From assembly GCA_002049545.1 (NCBI GenBank), contig LLYT01000017.1:1-37091 (forward strand): a DNA stretch of 37,091 nucleotides, in the 5' to 3' direction. The notes under the pieces are model-generated. The model saw only the letters and a program-made list of their open reading frames with translations, was not told where the DNA came from and searched no databases. Source of the stretch: Deltaproteobacteria bacterium tcs-42 (GTDB lineage Bacteria > Desulfobacterota > Desulfuromonadia > Desulfuromonadales > Geopsychrobacteraceae). Of the stretch, positions 6,649-16,200 are shown piece after piece; position 1 is the stretch's first letter, and each line of letters begins with the position of its first letter. A program made the translations under genes and the position numbers.

Positions 6649-7199
6649 TGAAATTGAAACTTCATAATTTCCCTGGTCTTCTTTTTGTTGCTCTTATTTT
6701 ATTGTTGTCCGGGACTGTGGCCGGGGCTCTTGCACAGCAGGATGCTGGACAGGTTGAAGGAGAAACGGCCGAAGTTCGCAACAAAACTGGAGGCGACGAC
6801 GATTTTACCTATAGCCCTCTGGGGCGCAGGGATCCGTTTAAGCCTTTGGTACAGAAAAAACCGGTGATTGTCAAAAAGGTTAAGGAGAGACCGGATCGAG
6901 TCAAGGGGCCACTAGAGAAGTTTGAGCTGAGTCAATATCGTTTAATGGCCATTATGGTTGTTAAAGGGATCCCCCGGGCGATGATAGCAGCTCCGGATGG
7001 CAAGAGTTATACTGTGAAGGTTGGACAATATATTGGTATGAACGATGGTATTGTTAAAAATATAGAGACCAAGGTTGTCGGGATTGACGAAAACGGATTA
7101 AGGATTGAAAAAAATCCTGATCGAATTGTTGTCGAAGAAGTCGGAATTGACACTTCTACCGGAAATGAAATTAAAGATAACCGTTATATTATTATGTAA
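6648..7199 (+). CDS. pilP: Type IV pilus assembly protein PilP
   Basis: Periplasmic adaptor of 183 residues connecting the PilNO inner-membrane complex to the PilQ secretin. It has an N-terminal hydrophobic signal segment (about 8–29), a linker, then the conserved G-R-R-D-P-F-K-P-L (about 59–67) and a C-terminal beta domain with L-S-Q-Y-R-L-M-A-I-M and D-G-K-S-Y-T-V-K-V-G-Q-Y-I-G. Unlike enterobacterial or Neisseria PilP, no lipobox Cys is visible after the signal, so it is probably not a lipoprotein. The start overlaps the pilO stop by one base. Confidence 0.93.
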   Translation: MKLKLHNFPGLLFVALILLLSGTVAGALAQQDAGQVEGETAEVRNKTGGDDDFTYSPLGRRDPFKPLVQKKPVIVKKVKERPDRVKGPLEKFELSQYRLMAIMVVKGIPRAMIAAPDGKSYTVKVGQYIGMNDGIVKNIETKVVGIDENGLRIEKNPDRIVVEEVGIDTSTGNEIKDNRYIIM

Positions 7200-7260
7200 G
7201 CCGGATTGTTTAAATTGTGAAACTTTAGCTGGACATGACTGAACTTTTTAGGGGAATGAT

Positions 7261-9405
7261 ATGAGAAGAAGCGTAGTGCTCCTCAGTACTGTATTGATGA
7301 TTTTGACGGTCGCTTTTGTGACACCACTTTGTGCTGCCGAATCTCTTTCTGTGGCTTCTGTCGCTGAAAAGCGTGTCAAATTGACTGCGACCATGGGAAT
7401 TGAGCAGGTTCGGTACTTCACTCTGGATTCTCCCAAGAGGCTGGTTGTTGATCTGTATGGGGTTCAGCAAGGGAATCATGACAACGAATTCCAATTGAGT
7501 GACGGCTTTAAATTGTTGCGCGTTGGCCCTTTAGACAACAAGACCCGTTTTGTGTTTGATGTGGCAGGATCTGTATTTCCAACCTTCAAAGTTAATACAG
7601 AAGAAGATCAACAGGTCGTCGTGACTTGGGAGCACTCGCAGGATTCAGTAGCAAATGCACTGGCTGAACCAGCCACAGAGGGAAGTGCAAAGCTGACGGC
7701 GATAGATTTTGCTTCTGAAGGTGCTGAGTCCAGGATTTACCTCCACCTGAAGGGGAACGCTGAGGTGACCAACCCCGTTCGTGATGGTAACAAAATTCAG
7801 TTTGCTTTGAAAAACACCACCCTGCCACGCTCATTGCGGAGAGTATTTGATACCTTGGCTTTTCCGAGTGCTATCCATTCAGCGACACCCTATCTGGTGA
7901 ATGCTACGGGCCAACCAGAGGTTCGTTTTGTCATCTTGCTAAAGGGTGATGTTGCCTACCGCTTACAACAGAGTCCATCCGGTTATGTTTTTGCCGTGAC
8001 TGACGGTCGATATGCACAAGCATCTCCAGCTATAACTGGCACGATGCCAGTTTCTGCACAAGGCAGCTCCATGGTGACTTCAGCAGCTCTACCACCATTG
8101 TCGCCGCGACCTTCTGCTGCAACACCATCGACCTCTGGTCAATTGGCTGTTCCCGTTATCGAGCAAGTTGGCTCTCAGGAGACCGTTTATACCGGGGAGA
8201 AGACCTCCCTGGTGTTTGATAACGCCGAAGTTCGTGACATTTTGCGCCTGATTGCAGAAATCAGCGATCTCAATATTATTGCTTCCGATGAAGTTAAGGG
8301 AAATGTGACGCTCCGTTTGATTGATGTCCCCTGGGATCAAGCTCTTGAACTGATTTTAGATGTCACTGGTCTTGGTATGGTCCAGGAGGGGAACGTTGTC
8401 CGGGTTTTGCCGAAGGATAAAATCCGTTCCATGAAAGAGGCAGAACTGACGGCTGTCAGGTCTCAGGAAAAACTTGAGCCACTGGTGACGGAAGTTGTCA
8501 CTGTCAGTTATGCTGACCTTGGGAGTGTCTCTGGCCCGGCAAACGATATTTTGAGCGATCGTGGCAGCATTACCGAAGACAGCAGGAATAAACTGCTGAT
8601 TATTACGGATGTTCCGCAACGGATTGAAAAAGCAAAAGAGTTGATAGAAATTCTTGATACACCGGAGCGGCAAGTCATGATTGAAGCACGGATCGTGCAG
8701 GTTAATTCTAATTATTCGAGAGAACTGGGTGTTCACTGGGGCATGTTTGCTTCTGATGCTGAAAATAGCCCTCGCTCAATTCAGTCCATTACGAGTGCAG
8801 GGGGGAATTTTCTTGTTGACATTACAGAGGGTTCAGTTGGCCCAATGGTACCTGCGGCTGGAGTTTCATCCCAGATTCAAATTGGTCGTGCTCTTATTGA
8901 CGATATTGTCTTGGATCTACAGCTCCAGGCACTTCAGGCCGATGGTAATGGAAAAGTGATTTCCACTCCACGAGTGACGACTCTCAATGGGGAAACAGCT
9001 ACAATCAGCCAGGGAACCACGATCCCTTACCAAACATCCGGTGCTGATGGTCCTAAAACTGAATTCATTAACGCTGAATTAAAGCTTGAAGTGACGCCGG
9101 TGATTAATCCAGATGGTTCCGTCATTCTGGAAATCCTTGCTACCAACGATTCTCCCTCGCTAACCGCCGGCGCAAGTGCACCAAGTATTGATACCAAGAA
9201 GGCAGAAACTAAAGTTCTGATTCATGATGGTGAAACAACAGTTATCGGTGGAATATTTGTAGAAAGCAATCAGGACACTGAAGATGGTATTCCCGGGTTG
9301 ATGGGGCTCCCAATTGTTGGTAACTTTTTTAAATCGCAAAAGAAGCAATCTGTTAAGGACGAATTGCTGATTTTTATCACGCCTCGTATTATGCATGATA
9401 ATTAG
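7261..9405 (+). CDS. pilQ: Type IV pilus outer-membrane secretin PilQ
   Basis: A 714-residue secretin that forms the outer-membrane channel for the pilus. Signal peptide about 1–22 (cleavage after L-C-A). Two AMIN peptidoglycan-binding domains (about 30–120 and 135–220), a Ser/Pro/Ala-rich linker (about 255–300), a secretin/TonB short N-terminal domain (S-L-V-F-D-N-A-E-V-R-D-I-L, about 318–370), an N1 domain (about 405–465), and the secretin core (about 475–710) with V-I-S-T-P-R-V-T-T-L-N-G and the V-P-x-L-G-like G-L-M-G-L-P-I-V-G-N-F-F signature near the end. Closed by a strong terminator, so it is the last gene of the pil operon. Confidence 0.96.
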   Translation: MRRSVVLLSTVLMILTVAFVTPLCAAESLSVASVAEKRVKLTATMGIEQVRYFTLDSPKRLVVDLYGVQQGNHDNEFQLSDGFKLLRVGPLDNKTRFVFDVAGSVFPTFKVNTEEDQQVVVTWEHSQDSVANALAEPATEGSAKLTAIDFASEGAESRIYLHLKGNAEVTNPVRDGNKIQFALKNTTLPRSLRRVFDTLAFPSAIHSATPYLVNATGQPEVRFVILLKGDVAYRLQQSPSGYVFAVTDGRYAQASPAITGTMPVSAQGSSMVTSAALPPLSPRPSAATPSTSGQLAVPVIEQVGSQETVYTGEKTSLVFDNAEVRDILRLIAEISDLNIIASDEVKGNVTLRLIDVPWDQALELILDVTGLGMVQEGNVVRVLPKDKIRSMKEAELTAVRSQEKLEPLVTEVVTVSYADLGSVSGPANDILSDRGSITEDSRNKLLIITDVPQRIEKAKELIEILDTPERQVMIEARIVQVNSNYSRELGVHWGMFASDAENSPRSIQSITSAGGNFLVDITEGSVGPMVPAAGVSSQIQIGRALIDDIVLDLQLQALQADGNGKVISTPRVTTLNGETATISQGTTIPYQTSGADGPKTEFINAELKLEVTPVINPDGSVILEILATNDSPSLTAGASAPSIDTKKAETKVLIHDGETTVIGGIFVESNQDTEDGIPGLMGLPIVGNFFKSQKKQSVKDELLIFITPRIMHDN

Positions 9406-9422
9406 TTAGTTTGTTAAAATGT

Positions 9423-9455
9423 AAAAAAAGGGCAGGGAAACCTGCCCTTTTTTTT
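9423..9455 (+). terminator. Intrinsic terminator after pilQ
   Basis: GGGCAGG (9430–9436) pairs with CCTGCCC (9441–9447) across a GAAA tetraloop, followed by eight T. An A-run before the stem extends pairing with the T-run. It separates the pil operon from aroB, although read-through is possible. Confidence 0.93.
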
Positions 9456-9469
9456 CTTAAAGGTTGAAG

Positions 9470-10546
9470 ATGCTGGAAAAGATCACAGTCCCCCTGGCTG
9501 ACAGAAGCTATCCAATACATCTGGGTTCTGAACTTCTTTTCAAAACAGGAGGTGAACTTTCTCACCTTCAGTTTCCACAACGCATTGCTGTGATTTCAAA
9601 CCCGACAGTTGATCGTCTCTATGGTCGTGCTGTTCTTGACTCACTGGAAAAATCGGGTTTTTTACCGCTCTTGTTTAATGCGCCTGATGGTGAAGAATAT
9701 AAATCTTTCGAAACACTTCAGTCGATTTATGATTTTTTGATTGAGAATAATTTTGATCGAGGTTGCGGTATCATTGCCCTAGGTGGTGGAGTTATCGGTG
9801 ATATGGCCGGGTTCGCTGCTGCTACTTTTTTACGTGGCATCCCCTATGTTCAGATTCCGACAACATTATTGGCGCAGGTTGACAGCTCGGTCGGGGGGAA
9901 GACAGCAATCAATCATCCTCTGGGAAAAAACCTGATTGGTGCATTTTATCAACCCGAGATGGTCCTGATCGATATCGCGGTACTGGATACTCTGGAGCCT
10001 CGCGAAGTCTCTGCCGGACTTGCTGAAGTCGTCAAATATGGTGTTATAAGCGATTATGAGTTTTTTTGTTGGCTTGAAGAGAATGTTCAGAAATTGCGTG
10101 AGAGGGATGGAGAAACGCTCATTTACGCAGTTAAAAGATCGTGTCAGATCAAAGCTGAAATTGTTGAGCTTGATGAAAAAGAAGGCTCCATCCGTGCCTA
10201 TTTGAATTATGGTCATACTTTTGGTCATGCAATCGAAAACTTATCTGGTTATGGTCAGTTCAAGCATGGTGAAGCTGTGTCTGTGGGGATGATTGTTGCG
10301 TGTAAAGTATCAGCTCAATATGGGTACTGTACGCAGCAGGAGGTTGACCGCTTGACTCACCTGTTGCAGTCACTCGATTTACCAACGGACCCCCCGGAGT
10401 TTTCACTCGATGAGTATGTTATTTCGATGCAGCGGGACAAGAAAGTTAAACAGGGAGACCTGACCCTGGTACTCAACCGGGGTATTGGAGATGTTTCCTT
10501 GCAGAAAGTTACCGATATTAAGTCAATTTTTTCGTCTATTCTTTAG
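9470..10546 (+). CDS. aroB: 3-dehydroquinate synthase
   Basis: NAD- and divalent-metal-dependent enzyme of 358 residues converting DAHP to 3-dehydroquinate, second step of the shikimate pathway. Seen: the G-G-G-V-I-G-D-M-A-G-F NAD-binding loop (about 105–115), T-T-L-L-A-Q-V-D-S-S-V-G-G-K-T (about 131–145), and metal ligands in A-E-V-V-K-Y-G (Glu near 188), G-H-T-F-G-H-A-I-E (His near 251) and K-H-G-E-A-V (His near 265). The ATG at 9470 has AAAGG six bases upstream; an in-frame TTG at 9464 is less likely. aroB next to pilQ is common in Proteobacteria; no aroK lies between them here. Confidence 0.96.
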   Translation: MLEKITVPLADRSYPIHLGSELLFKTGGELSHLQFPQRIAVISNPTVDRLYGRAVLDSLEKSGFLPLLFNAPDGEEYKSFETLQSIYDFLIENNFDRGCGIIALGGGVIGDMAGFAAATFLRGIPYVQIPTTLLAQVDSSVGGKTAINHPLGKNLIGAFYQPEMVLIDIAVLDTLEPREVSAGLAEVVKYGVISDYEFFCWLEENVQKLRERDGETLIYAVKRSCQIKAEIVELDEKEGSIRAYLNYGHTFGHAIENLSGYGQFKHGEAVSVGMIVACKVSAQYGYCTQQEVDRLTHLLQSLDLPTDPPEFSLDEYVISMQRDKKVKQGDLTLVLNRGIGDVSLQKVTDIKSIFSSIL

Positions 10547-10562
10547 ATTCGTGGAGATCAAT

Positions 10563-11366
10563 ATGACTGATCAGAATCGGCAAAGTTTACTGCTTGGCAA
10601 AATTGCGGCTTATACCGAAATACTTGTCAAGGATCCCAGCTCGACAATATTTGTATCCCTGGCTGAAACTTATCGAAAAATGGGGATGTTTGATGATGCT
10701 CGGCAAATAATCTCCAAAGGATTGGCTCTGCACTCTGATTTCTGCCCTGCTTATATTGTTTTGGCGCGGGTTCTTTGTCAGTTACAAGATTTAGATGGTT
10801 CGGTTGCCGCTTTTGCTCAAGCTCTTGAACTCGATGAAGAAAATCTTGCCGCACTGGTTGGCTATGCCAGGGTGCAGATTTTGTTGGATGAGGAGGAGGC
10901 TGCGCGTGAATTACTGCTCAAGGCAAGGCAGCTGAGCCCCGCTGATCCGGTCATCAATAAGCTGCTATTGTCATTGTCCGAAGAAACTGAATTTGTCGAA
11001 GAGTCGCCAGACGAAGAGCAACAACCGGTTGATGAAATGGCAGATAACCCTGCTGTTCTTGTGTCATCGACTTTAGCTGAATTGTATCTGGCACAGGGAT
11101 TGACCGAAAAGGCACTCGATCTTTTCCAACGACTTTCTGCTCAGAACCCCGATGATTTAACTCTCCGGCGTCGAGTTAAGGAGCTGGCAGGGCAATTACA
11201 AAACAGCGATCAAGATGTTGCAGTTCCTGAGGAAGAAGATTCTGTATTTCATGAAGAAGCAGTTGCAACGCAACCAGATGAAGTTGATGAATTTATCGGT
11301 GAACCAGTTCTTGAAACCTTGACTCGGTGGCTGACCAATATTGAGCAAAGGAGAGGGAATGTTTAA
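10563..11366 (+). CDS. Tetratricopeptide-repeat protein
   Basis: A 267-residue soluble protein with no signal peptide. The N-terminal half holds TPR units (for example S-T-I-F-V-S-L-A-E-T-Y-R-K-M-G-M-F-D-D-A-R and the following A-Y-I-V-L-A-R-V-L-C-Q-L-Q-D-L-D-G-S-V); an acidic Glu-rich linker follows (about 145–165), then another TPR (L-A-E-L-Y-L-A-Q-G-L-T-E-K-A) and an acidic C-terminal stretch. The ATG at 10563 is chosen over a longer frame that would run back into aroB; a GGAG ribosome site precedes it. The end overlaps the roadblock gene by eight bases, implying the two proteins work together. Exact role unknown. Confidence 0.85.
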   Translation: MTDQNRQSLLLGKIAAYTEILVKDPSSTIFVSLAETYRKMGMFDDARQIISKGLALHSDFCPAYIVLARVLCQLQDLDGSVAAFAQALELDEENLAALVGYARVQILLDEEEAARELLLKARQLSPADPVINKLLLSLSEETEFVEESPDEEQQPVDEMADNPAVLVSSTLAELYLAQGLTEKALDLFQRLSAQNPDDLTLRRRVKELAGQLQNSDQDVAVPEEEDSVFHEEAVATQPDEVDEFIGEPVLETLTRWLTNIEQRRGNV

Positions 11367-11718
11367 AGATATCCTTGAAAAGATAGTGACCAGTTGTTCT
11401 GGAGGCGTGGGTGCCGTTTTGATGGGTTTTGATGGTATTGGTATTGATCAGTTCAGCATCGAGGAGAATTCACTTGATTTGAACCTGGTCGGGATTGAAT
11501 ATTCAAATGTGACCAAAGAAATCGGCAAGGCTGCCGATATTTTGAGCGTCGGGACATTACAGGAAGTTTCCATCAAAACGGACCATTATTATGTCATCAT
11601 CCATTCTTTGACCGATGAATATTTTGTTGCCCTGATGGTCGATCGAAATGGTAATTATGGCCAGGGGCGTTATCTGCTGATGCGTGAAGCCCCGTCTCTG
11701 CGGCGAGAATTGGTCTGA
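11359..11718 (+). CDS. Roadblock/LC7-domain protein (MglB-like)
   Basis: A 119-residue single-domain roadblock/LC7 protein: [19 protein letters not shown] (about 12–30), a central helix, and [25 protein letters not shown] (about 70–94). Roadblock proteins dimerise and often act on small Ras-like GTPases; MglB, the GAP for MglA, sets pole choice of type IV pili in Myxococcus. No GTPase gene is in the window, so an MglB role is inference. GAGAGG precedes the ATG. It overlaps the TPR gene and precedes aroQ by four bases. Confidence 0.83.
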   Translation: MFKDILEKIVTSCSGGVGAVLMGFDGIGIDQFSIEENSLDLNLVGIEYSNVTKEIGKAADILSVGTLQEVSIKTDHYYVIIHSLTDEYFVALMVDRNGNYGQGRYLLMREAPSLRRELV

Positions 11719-11722
11719 TTCT

Positions 11723-12172
11723 ATGAAGCTCATGGTTTTAAATGGTCCTAATTTGAATTTATTGGGAACTCGCGAACCGCAAGTATACGGTCATGATACG
11801 CTCAATCAAATCATGGATGATTTAACTGTTGAAGCAGCGTCTCTTGAATGTGAGCTTGAATCTTATCAGTCCAATCACGAAGGTGACCTGATTGATCAGG
11901 TTCAACGAGCACAGCGAGTCAAAATGTCTGGTATCATCATCAATCCCGGTGGATATACCCATACCAGTGTTGCGTTGCGAGATGCCATCAGTGGTGTTGA
12001 TCTGCCAACAGTTGAGGTCCATCTCTCCAACATTCATGCCCGTGAAGAATTTCGTCATCATTCGTATATTGCTCCCGTTGCTGTTGGGCAAATCGTCGGG
12101 TTTGGGGCAGCGGGCTATCGTTTGGCATTGCATGCGCTGGTGAGATATTTAAACGAACAGGGCAGGGTGTGA
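11723..12172 (+). CDS. aroQ: 3-dehydroquinate dehydratase, type II
   Basis: A 149-residue dodecameric type II dehydroquinase converting 3-dehydroquinate to 3-dehydroshikimate. Signatures: [17 protein letters not shown] (about 5–21, including the catalytic Arg and Tyr), the central [10 protein letters not shown] loop, [17 protein letters not shown] (about 73–89) and [17 protein letters not shown] with the catalytic His. The ATG at 11723 matches the family's start; the stop overlaps the next gene's GTG. It acts right after AroB, encoded in the same operon. Confidence 0.96.
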   Translation: MKLMVLNGPNLNLLGTREPQVYGHDTLNQIMDDLTVEAASLECELESYQSNHEGDLIDQVQRAQRVKMSGIIINPGGYTHTSVALRDAISGVDLPTVEVHLSNIHAREEFRHHSYIAPVAVGQIVGFGAAGYRLALHALVRYLNEQGRV

Positions 12173-13245
12173 TTCAACAACGTAATCATCTTATCCAGAA
12201 CATATTGATCGCTGAAAAGCTTGATGCAGTATTGATTTTTGGATTGGCAAATATACGCTATCTATGTGGATTTACGGGTACAGATGGCGTTTTGCTGGTT
12301 AAGACGAACGAGTCTGTTTTTCTGACAGATTCGCGTTATTCTGATCAGGCACAAACACAGGTCCGATCAGATCGTGTCCATTGTTATAATAATAAATTGA
12401 AAGCTATAGTTGCTGAACTGACTTCGTGTCAGAGTCAATGCGTTGGTTTTGACGCAGATGTTGTCAATGTTACACTGTTTAATGAACTCACCGCGATGGT
12501 CGGAGGTGGATGTGAACTCCGTCCGCTCAATCGCCAACTAGAGCCTCTTCGTGGGATCAAATCTCGGGATGAATTAGCGGCCCTTAAAGCTGCCGCCAAT
12601 CTGAATAAGCAGGCATTTGAAAAAGTTTTGCCTTTGATGCGGGCGGGTGTAACAGAGCGAGACATATCTCTTGAACTTGAATTGACACTCAAACGTCTTG
12701 GCGGAGAGGCTAATGCGTTCGATTTTATTGTTGCTTCCGGAGTTCGTGGCGCCTTGCCGCATGGTGTCGCCTCTGATAAACAGCTTCAGACCGGGGAATT
12801 GGTGACCATAGACTTTGGAACCAGGGTCGATGGTTACCATTCCGATGAGACCGTGACCGTTGCGTTAGGTGAAGTTGACAGAAAGCTTCGACAAATTTTT
12901 GATATTGTGTTAGAAGCTCATGATTCAGCCCTTGCAGCAATTCGACCGGGAGTAGCAATTTGTGATCTGGATGCGATTGCCAGAGATTTTATCGTGGCAG
13001 CGGGGTATGGAAAATATTTTGGTCATGGTCTGGGACATGGGGTCGGGTTGGAAGTCCATGAATATCCGGCAGTTTCATCGCGTACTGAGCAAAATTTGGT
13101 CGAAGGTATGGTTATTACAATTGAACCCGGAATTTACATTCCGGACCTTGGTGGTGTGCGAATCGAGGATACGATTGTCGTAACTGCGGATGGATTTGAG
13201 GCATTGACTTCAATCCCCAAACAATTCAAGCAAATAAATTTATAG
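12169..13245 (+). CDS. M24 Xaa-Pro aminopeptidase family protein
   Basis: A 358-residue creatinase-type N-terminal domain plus M24 'pita-bread' metallopeptidase. Metal ligands are in place: D in [17 protein letters not shown] (two Asp near 219 and 230), His in [14 protein letters not shown] (near 290–300), Glu in I-E-P-G-I-Y-I and Glu in G-V-R-I-E-D. It would release N-terminal residues ahead of Pro (PepQ/PepP/YpdF-type; subtype not resolved). GTG start overlaps the aroQ stop. The efp gene often found between this peptidase and accB in other bacteria is absent. Confidence 0.92.
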   Translation: MIQQRNHLIQNILIAEKLDAVLIFGLANIRYLCGFTGTDGVLLVKTNESVFLTDSRYSDQAQTQVRSDRVHCYNNKLKAIVAELTSCQSQCVGFDADVVNVTLFNELTAMVGGGCELRPLNRQLEPLRGIKSRDELAALKAAANLNKQAFEKVLPLMRAGVTERDISLELELTLKRLGGEANAFDFIVASGVRGALPHGVASDKQLQTGELVTIDFGTRVDGYHSDETVTVALGEVDRKLRQIFDIVLEAHDSALAAIRPGVAICDLDAIARDFIVAAGYGKYFGHGLGHGVGLEVHEYPAVSSRTEQNLVEGMVITIEPGIYIPDLGGVRIEDTIVVTADGFEALTSIPKQFKQINL

Positions 13246-13266
13246 AGTTTTTCAGGAGGAAAAATA

Positions 13267-13737
13267 ATGAAACTCAGAGATCTGAAAAGTCTGATCAAGT
13301 TAGTGACTGACACTGATATTACAGAATTTAATATGGAGAATCAGGAAGAAAAAATTCACATCAAGAGGGGATCGAACCAGGAAGTTATCCATGTTTCTTC
13401 TCCTGTAGCGCCAGTGGCCGCCGCCACGCCAGGGGCTCCAGCTCAGGTAGCACCAGCTCCAGCGACTGCCGTTGCGGAACCGGTGGTTGACGATAACTAT
13501 GATTCCGTTTCATCCCCGATGGTTGGCACAATCTACCGTAAACCCTCACCTGATGCTGACCCTTTTGTCAAGGTTGGAGATATTGTCGAAGCGGGACAGA
13601 CCCTTTGCCTGGTCGAGGCAATGAAGTTGTTTAACGAAATTGAAGCCGAGTTTAAATGCAAGATTATTGAGATTGTCAAGGGCGATGCGACTCCGGTTGA
13701 ATTTGGTGAAACTCTTTTTATTGTTGAGAAGCTTTAA
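13267..13737 (+). CDS. accB: Biotin carboxyl carrier protein of acetyl-CoA carboxylase
   Basis: A 156-residue BCCP that carries the biotin of acetyl-CoA carboxylase, the first committed step of fatty-acid synthesis. The N-terminal region (1–50) is followed by an Ala/Pro-rich flexible linker (about 56–76) and the biotinyl domain (about 80–156) with the V-E-A-M-K-L motif; the biotinylated Lys is residue 120. A CAGGAGG ribosome site precedes the ATG. accC follows after 32 bases, the usual accBC operon. Confidence 0.97.
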   Translation: MKLRDLKSLIKLVTDTDITEFNMENQEEKIHIKRGSNQEVIHVSSPVAPVAAATPGAPAQVAPAPATAVAEPVVDDNYDSVSSPMVGTIYRKPSPDADPFVKVGDIVEAGQTLCLVEAMKLFNEIEAEFKCKIIEIVKGDATPVEFGETLFIVEKL

Positions 13738-13769
13738 CCTGCGAGGTCGTTATTCGGGAGTCAAAACAG

Positions 13770-15107
13770 ATGTTTCATAAAATACTCATAGCAAACCGTG
13801 GTGAAATTGCCCTGCGGATTATCCGAGCCTGTAAAGAGATGGGGATCAAGTCTGTTGCGGTCCATTCAGAAGCGGATCAGGAGGCCCTCCATGTCAGTCT
13901 GGCAGATGAAAGTATCTGCATCGGTCCGACGGCCAGCGCCGAAAGCTACCTTAATATTAAGGCACTCATCAGTGCTGCAGAAATAGCTGATGTTGATGCA
14001 ATTCATCCCGGCTACGGTTTTCTCTCAGAAAATGCCGAGTTTGCAGAAGTCTGTGAACAATGTGGGATCACTTTTATTGGCCCGACAGCCGATAATATGC
14101 GGCGCATGGGAGATAAAATCAGTGCGCGTCAGACTGTCACAGATGCAGGTGTGCCGATTCTCCCTGGAACCAATAAGAGTATTGAGACAGTCGACGAGGC
14201 ACAGCAAATTGCTGATGACATCGGCTATCCGGTTATTATCAAAGCATCTGCCGGAGGAGGTGGTCGTGGAATGAAGATTGTTCATTCTCCGGCTTCATTG
14301 GGAAACGCGGTGGCCACTGCTCGTACCGAAGCTCAGGCCGGGTTTGGCAAGGCCGATGTTTATATCGAAAAATTCTGTCAGCACCCCCGCCATGTAGAAA
14401 TCCAGGTATTGGGTGATAAGCATGGAAATGTGATTCATTTGGGAGAGCGGGACTGTTCTATTCAGCGTCGCCATCAAAAGTTGATTGAAGAGTCACCTTG
14501 CCCGGTATTGAGCCCCGAACTGCGACAGAAGATGGGAGCCTGTGCCGTTGATGCTGCCAAGGCGGTCAACTATTCCAGTGCGGGAACTGTCGAATACCTT
14601 CTCGATACCGATGGAAGTTTCTATTTCATGGAGATGAATACCCGGGTTCAGGTCGAACACCCGGTCACTGAAATGGTCACCGGTGTTGATATTATTAAAG
14701 AGCAGATCAATTCAGCTGCCGGACTACCATTGCGATATCGACAGGAAGATATTAAAATGTCCGGGCACGCGATTGAGTGTCGAATCAATGCTGAAGATCC
14801 TGAAAAATTTACCCCTTTTCCCGGTAAAATCACCGGCTACCATACTCCGGGGGGAATGGGGGTGCGGATAGAAAGTGCATTGTACCATCAATACACGGTA
14901 CTGCCACATTATGATTCAATGATTGGCAAGCTGATCGTCCACGCCGAAAATCGTGAAGACGCTATCAAGCGGATGGCTTGTGCCCTGGATGAATATATTA
15001 TTGAAGGGATAAAAACAACGATTCCGTTTCATCAAAAAATGATGGCGAATAAAGATTTTATTAATGGAGACTTTGATACTAATTTTTTGGAGCGGGTTAA
15101 GATTTAA
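13770..15107 (+). CDS. accC: Biotin carboxylase subunit of acetyl-CoA carboxylase
   Basis: A 445-residue ATP-grasp enzyme that carboxylates the biotin on AccB. It begins [19 protein letters not shown], typical of the family, has the glycine-rich [10 protein letters not shown] loop (about 160–169) that closes over [15 protein letters not shown] (about 227–238), and the active-site [14 protein letters not shown] (about 287–300). Full length and no disrupted motifs. A strong terminator follows. Confidence 0.97.
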   Translation: MFHKILIANRGEIALRIIRACKEMGIKSVAVHSEADQEALHVSLADESICIGPTASAESYLNIKALISAAEIADVDAIHPGYGFLSENAEFAEVCEQCGITFIGPTADNMRRMGDKISARQTVTDAGVPILPGTNKSIETVDEAQQIADDIGYPVIIKASAGGGGRGMKIVHSPASLGNAVATARTEAQAGFGKADVYIEKFCQHPRHVEIQVLGDKHGNVIHLGERDCSIQRRHQKLIEESPCPVLSPELRQKMGACAVDAAKAVNYSSAGTVEYLLDTDGSFYFMEMNTRVQVEHPVTEMVTGVDIIKEQINSAAGLPLRYRQEDIKMSGHAIECRINAEDPEKFTPFPGKITGYHTPGGMGVRIESALYHQYTVLPHYDSMIGKLIVHAENREDAIKRMACALDEYIIEGIKTTIPFHQKMMANKDFINGDFDTNFLERVKI

Positions 15108-15131
15108 TTCTGAGGTATAAGGGTTTATTGA

Positions 15132-15166
15132 AGCAACAGGTGGTTTGTGCCACCTGTTGCTTTTTT
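15132..15166 (+). terminator. Intrinsic terminator after accC
   Basis: A perfect 12-bp stem, AGCAACAGGTGG (15132–15143) with CCACCTGTTGCT (15150–15161), and a six-base loop, followed by a T6 tract. It ends the accBC transcript just before mqnA. Confidence 0.95.
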
Positions 15167-15182
15167 ACGGATAACTTTTTCT

Positions 15183-16016
15183 ATGGATTCAGAAGCTCAA
15201 CTGACACTGGGATATATCCCATATTTAAATTGTGTCCCTTTTTTTCACCACCTCAAGAAAAACGGTTTTCGTGGAAAGTTAGTCCCTGGAGTCCCGGCGG
15301 CCTTGAATCGAATGCTGCAACAGGGGCAACTCGATGTCAGCCCCTCATCGTCATTCGAATATGCCAAGAACTGGCGAAATTACCTTTTGCTCCCCGATCA
15401 CTCTATTTCATCCGTTGGTCAGGTCAAGAGTGTTCTCCTTTTTTCACCGGTTGATCTGGTGGAACTGTCGGGCCGGCAAATAGCCATAACCGCTGAATCA
15501 GCGACCTCGATTAATCTGTTACGGATTATCTTCCGCGAATTTTACGCTCTTCACAATGTAACCGATAGTGTTCCAGATTTACCCATAGAAGCATTGATTG
15601 AACAACAACAGCCAGCATTGTTGATCGGAGACAGGGCATTACGCTTGGCTGATCAGCTTCCATACGGCATGAAAGTATTTGACCTCGGTGAAATCTGGTA
15701 TCAACACACCGGTTTGCCTTTTGTCTTCGCCCTTTGGATGGCCTGTCGCAATTCTCTGAATCAGTTTACCATTGAGTTGCAAGATTTGGGGTCTCAGCTA
15801 CTACAATCTCGCGAACAGCTAATGGATGAGCGATATTTCATTGCCAAGGAAGTCGCGGAAAAGATAGGATTGAGTATACAAACAGTTGTCGATTACTGGG
15901 GAACAATCGATTATCGATTGGAAAGAGAGCATCTGCGGGGGCTGCAACTGTTCTTCTCGTTATGTCAAAAGTACTGTTTACTCGATGATGAACCGGAGTT
16001 GAATTTTTTGCACTGA
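15183..16016 (+). CDS. mqnA: Chorismate dehydratase (futalosine menaquinone pathway)
   Basis: A 277-residue periplasmic-binding-protein-like enzyme of the MqnA family that converts chorismate to 3-enolpyruvyl-benzoate, the first step of the futalosine route to menaquinone. Signatures: L-T-L-G-Y-I-P-Y-L-N-C-V-P-F-F at the start, the ligand-site P-S-S-S-F-E-Y-A (about 57–64), the I-G-D-R-A-L-R segment (near 149–155) and the D-L-G-E-I-W-Y-Q-H-T-G-L-P-F-V-F-A-L-W block (about 170–188). The ATG at 15183 matches the family start; a longer frame would begin inside the terminator. It uses the shikimate-pathway product supplied by aroB/aroQ upstream. Confidence 0.92.
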   Translation: MDSEAQLTLGYIPYLNCVPFFHHLKKNGFRGKLVPGVPAALNRMLQQGQLDVSPSSSFEYAKNWRNYLLLPDHSISSVGQVKSVLLFSPVDLVELSGRQIAITAESATSINLLRIIFREFYALHNVTDSVPDLPIEALIEQQQPALLIGDRALRLADQLPYGMKVFDLGEIWYQHTGLPFVFALWMACRNSLNQFTIELQDLGSQLLQSREQLMDERYFIAKEVAEKIGLSIQTVVDYWGTIDYRLEREHLRGLQLFFSLCQKYCLLDDEPELNFLH

Positions 16017-16113
16017 TTGCTGATATCTTCTTTGTTAAAGACAATTTTGGTGTGTATGATATTTTCGTTCACATAGATTCTAAAAATGTGGCTGAATGGC
16101 GGCAACTTCCTGA

Positions 16114-16163
16114 TACCGCCGGGCAGGGTTAAAACCATCGGGGTGGTCATGGTTTCGGCGGGT
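16114..16163 (+). other. Nested hairpin in the yicC leader
   Basis: In the 184-base gap between mqnA and yicC, AAACCAT (16132–16138) pairs perfectly with ATGGTTT (16149–16155), and CCGCCG (16116–16121) with CGGCGG (16156–16161) encloses it. There is no T-tract, so it is not a normal terminator. It ends about 35 bases before the yicC start and could be a structured 5' leader. No named riboswitch was recognised. Confidence 0.4.
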
Positions 16164-16200
16164 GTAGCCTCAACAAGTTATAAAACAGGAGCAAAGATTT

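Noticed and set aside
9389-9580. Antisense ORF across the pilQ terminator
   Set aside because: Runs through a clear terminator hairpin and the aroB start; shadow frame.
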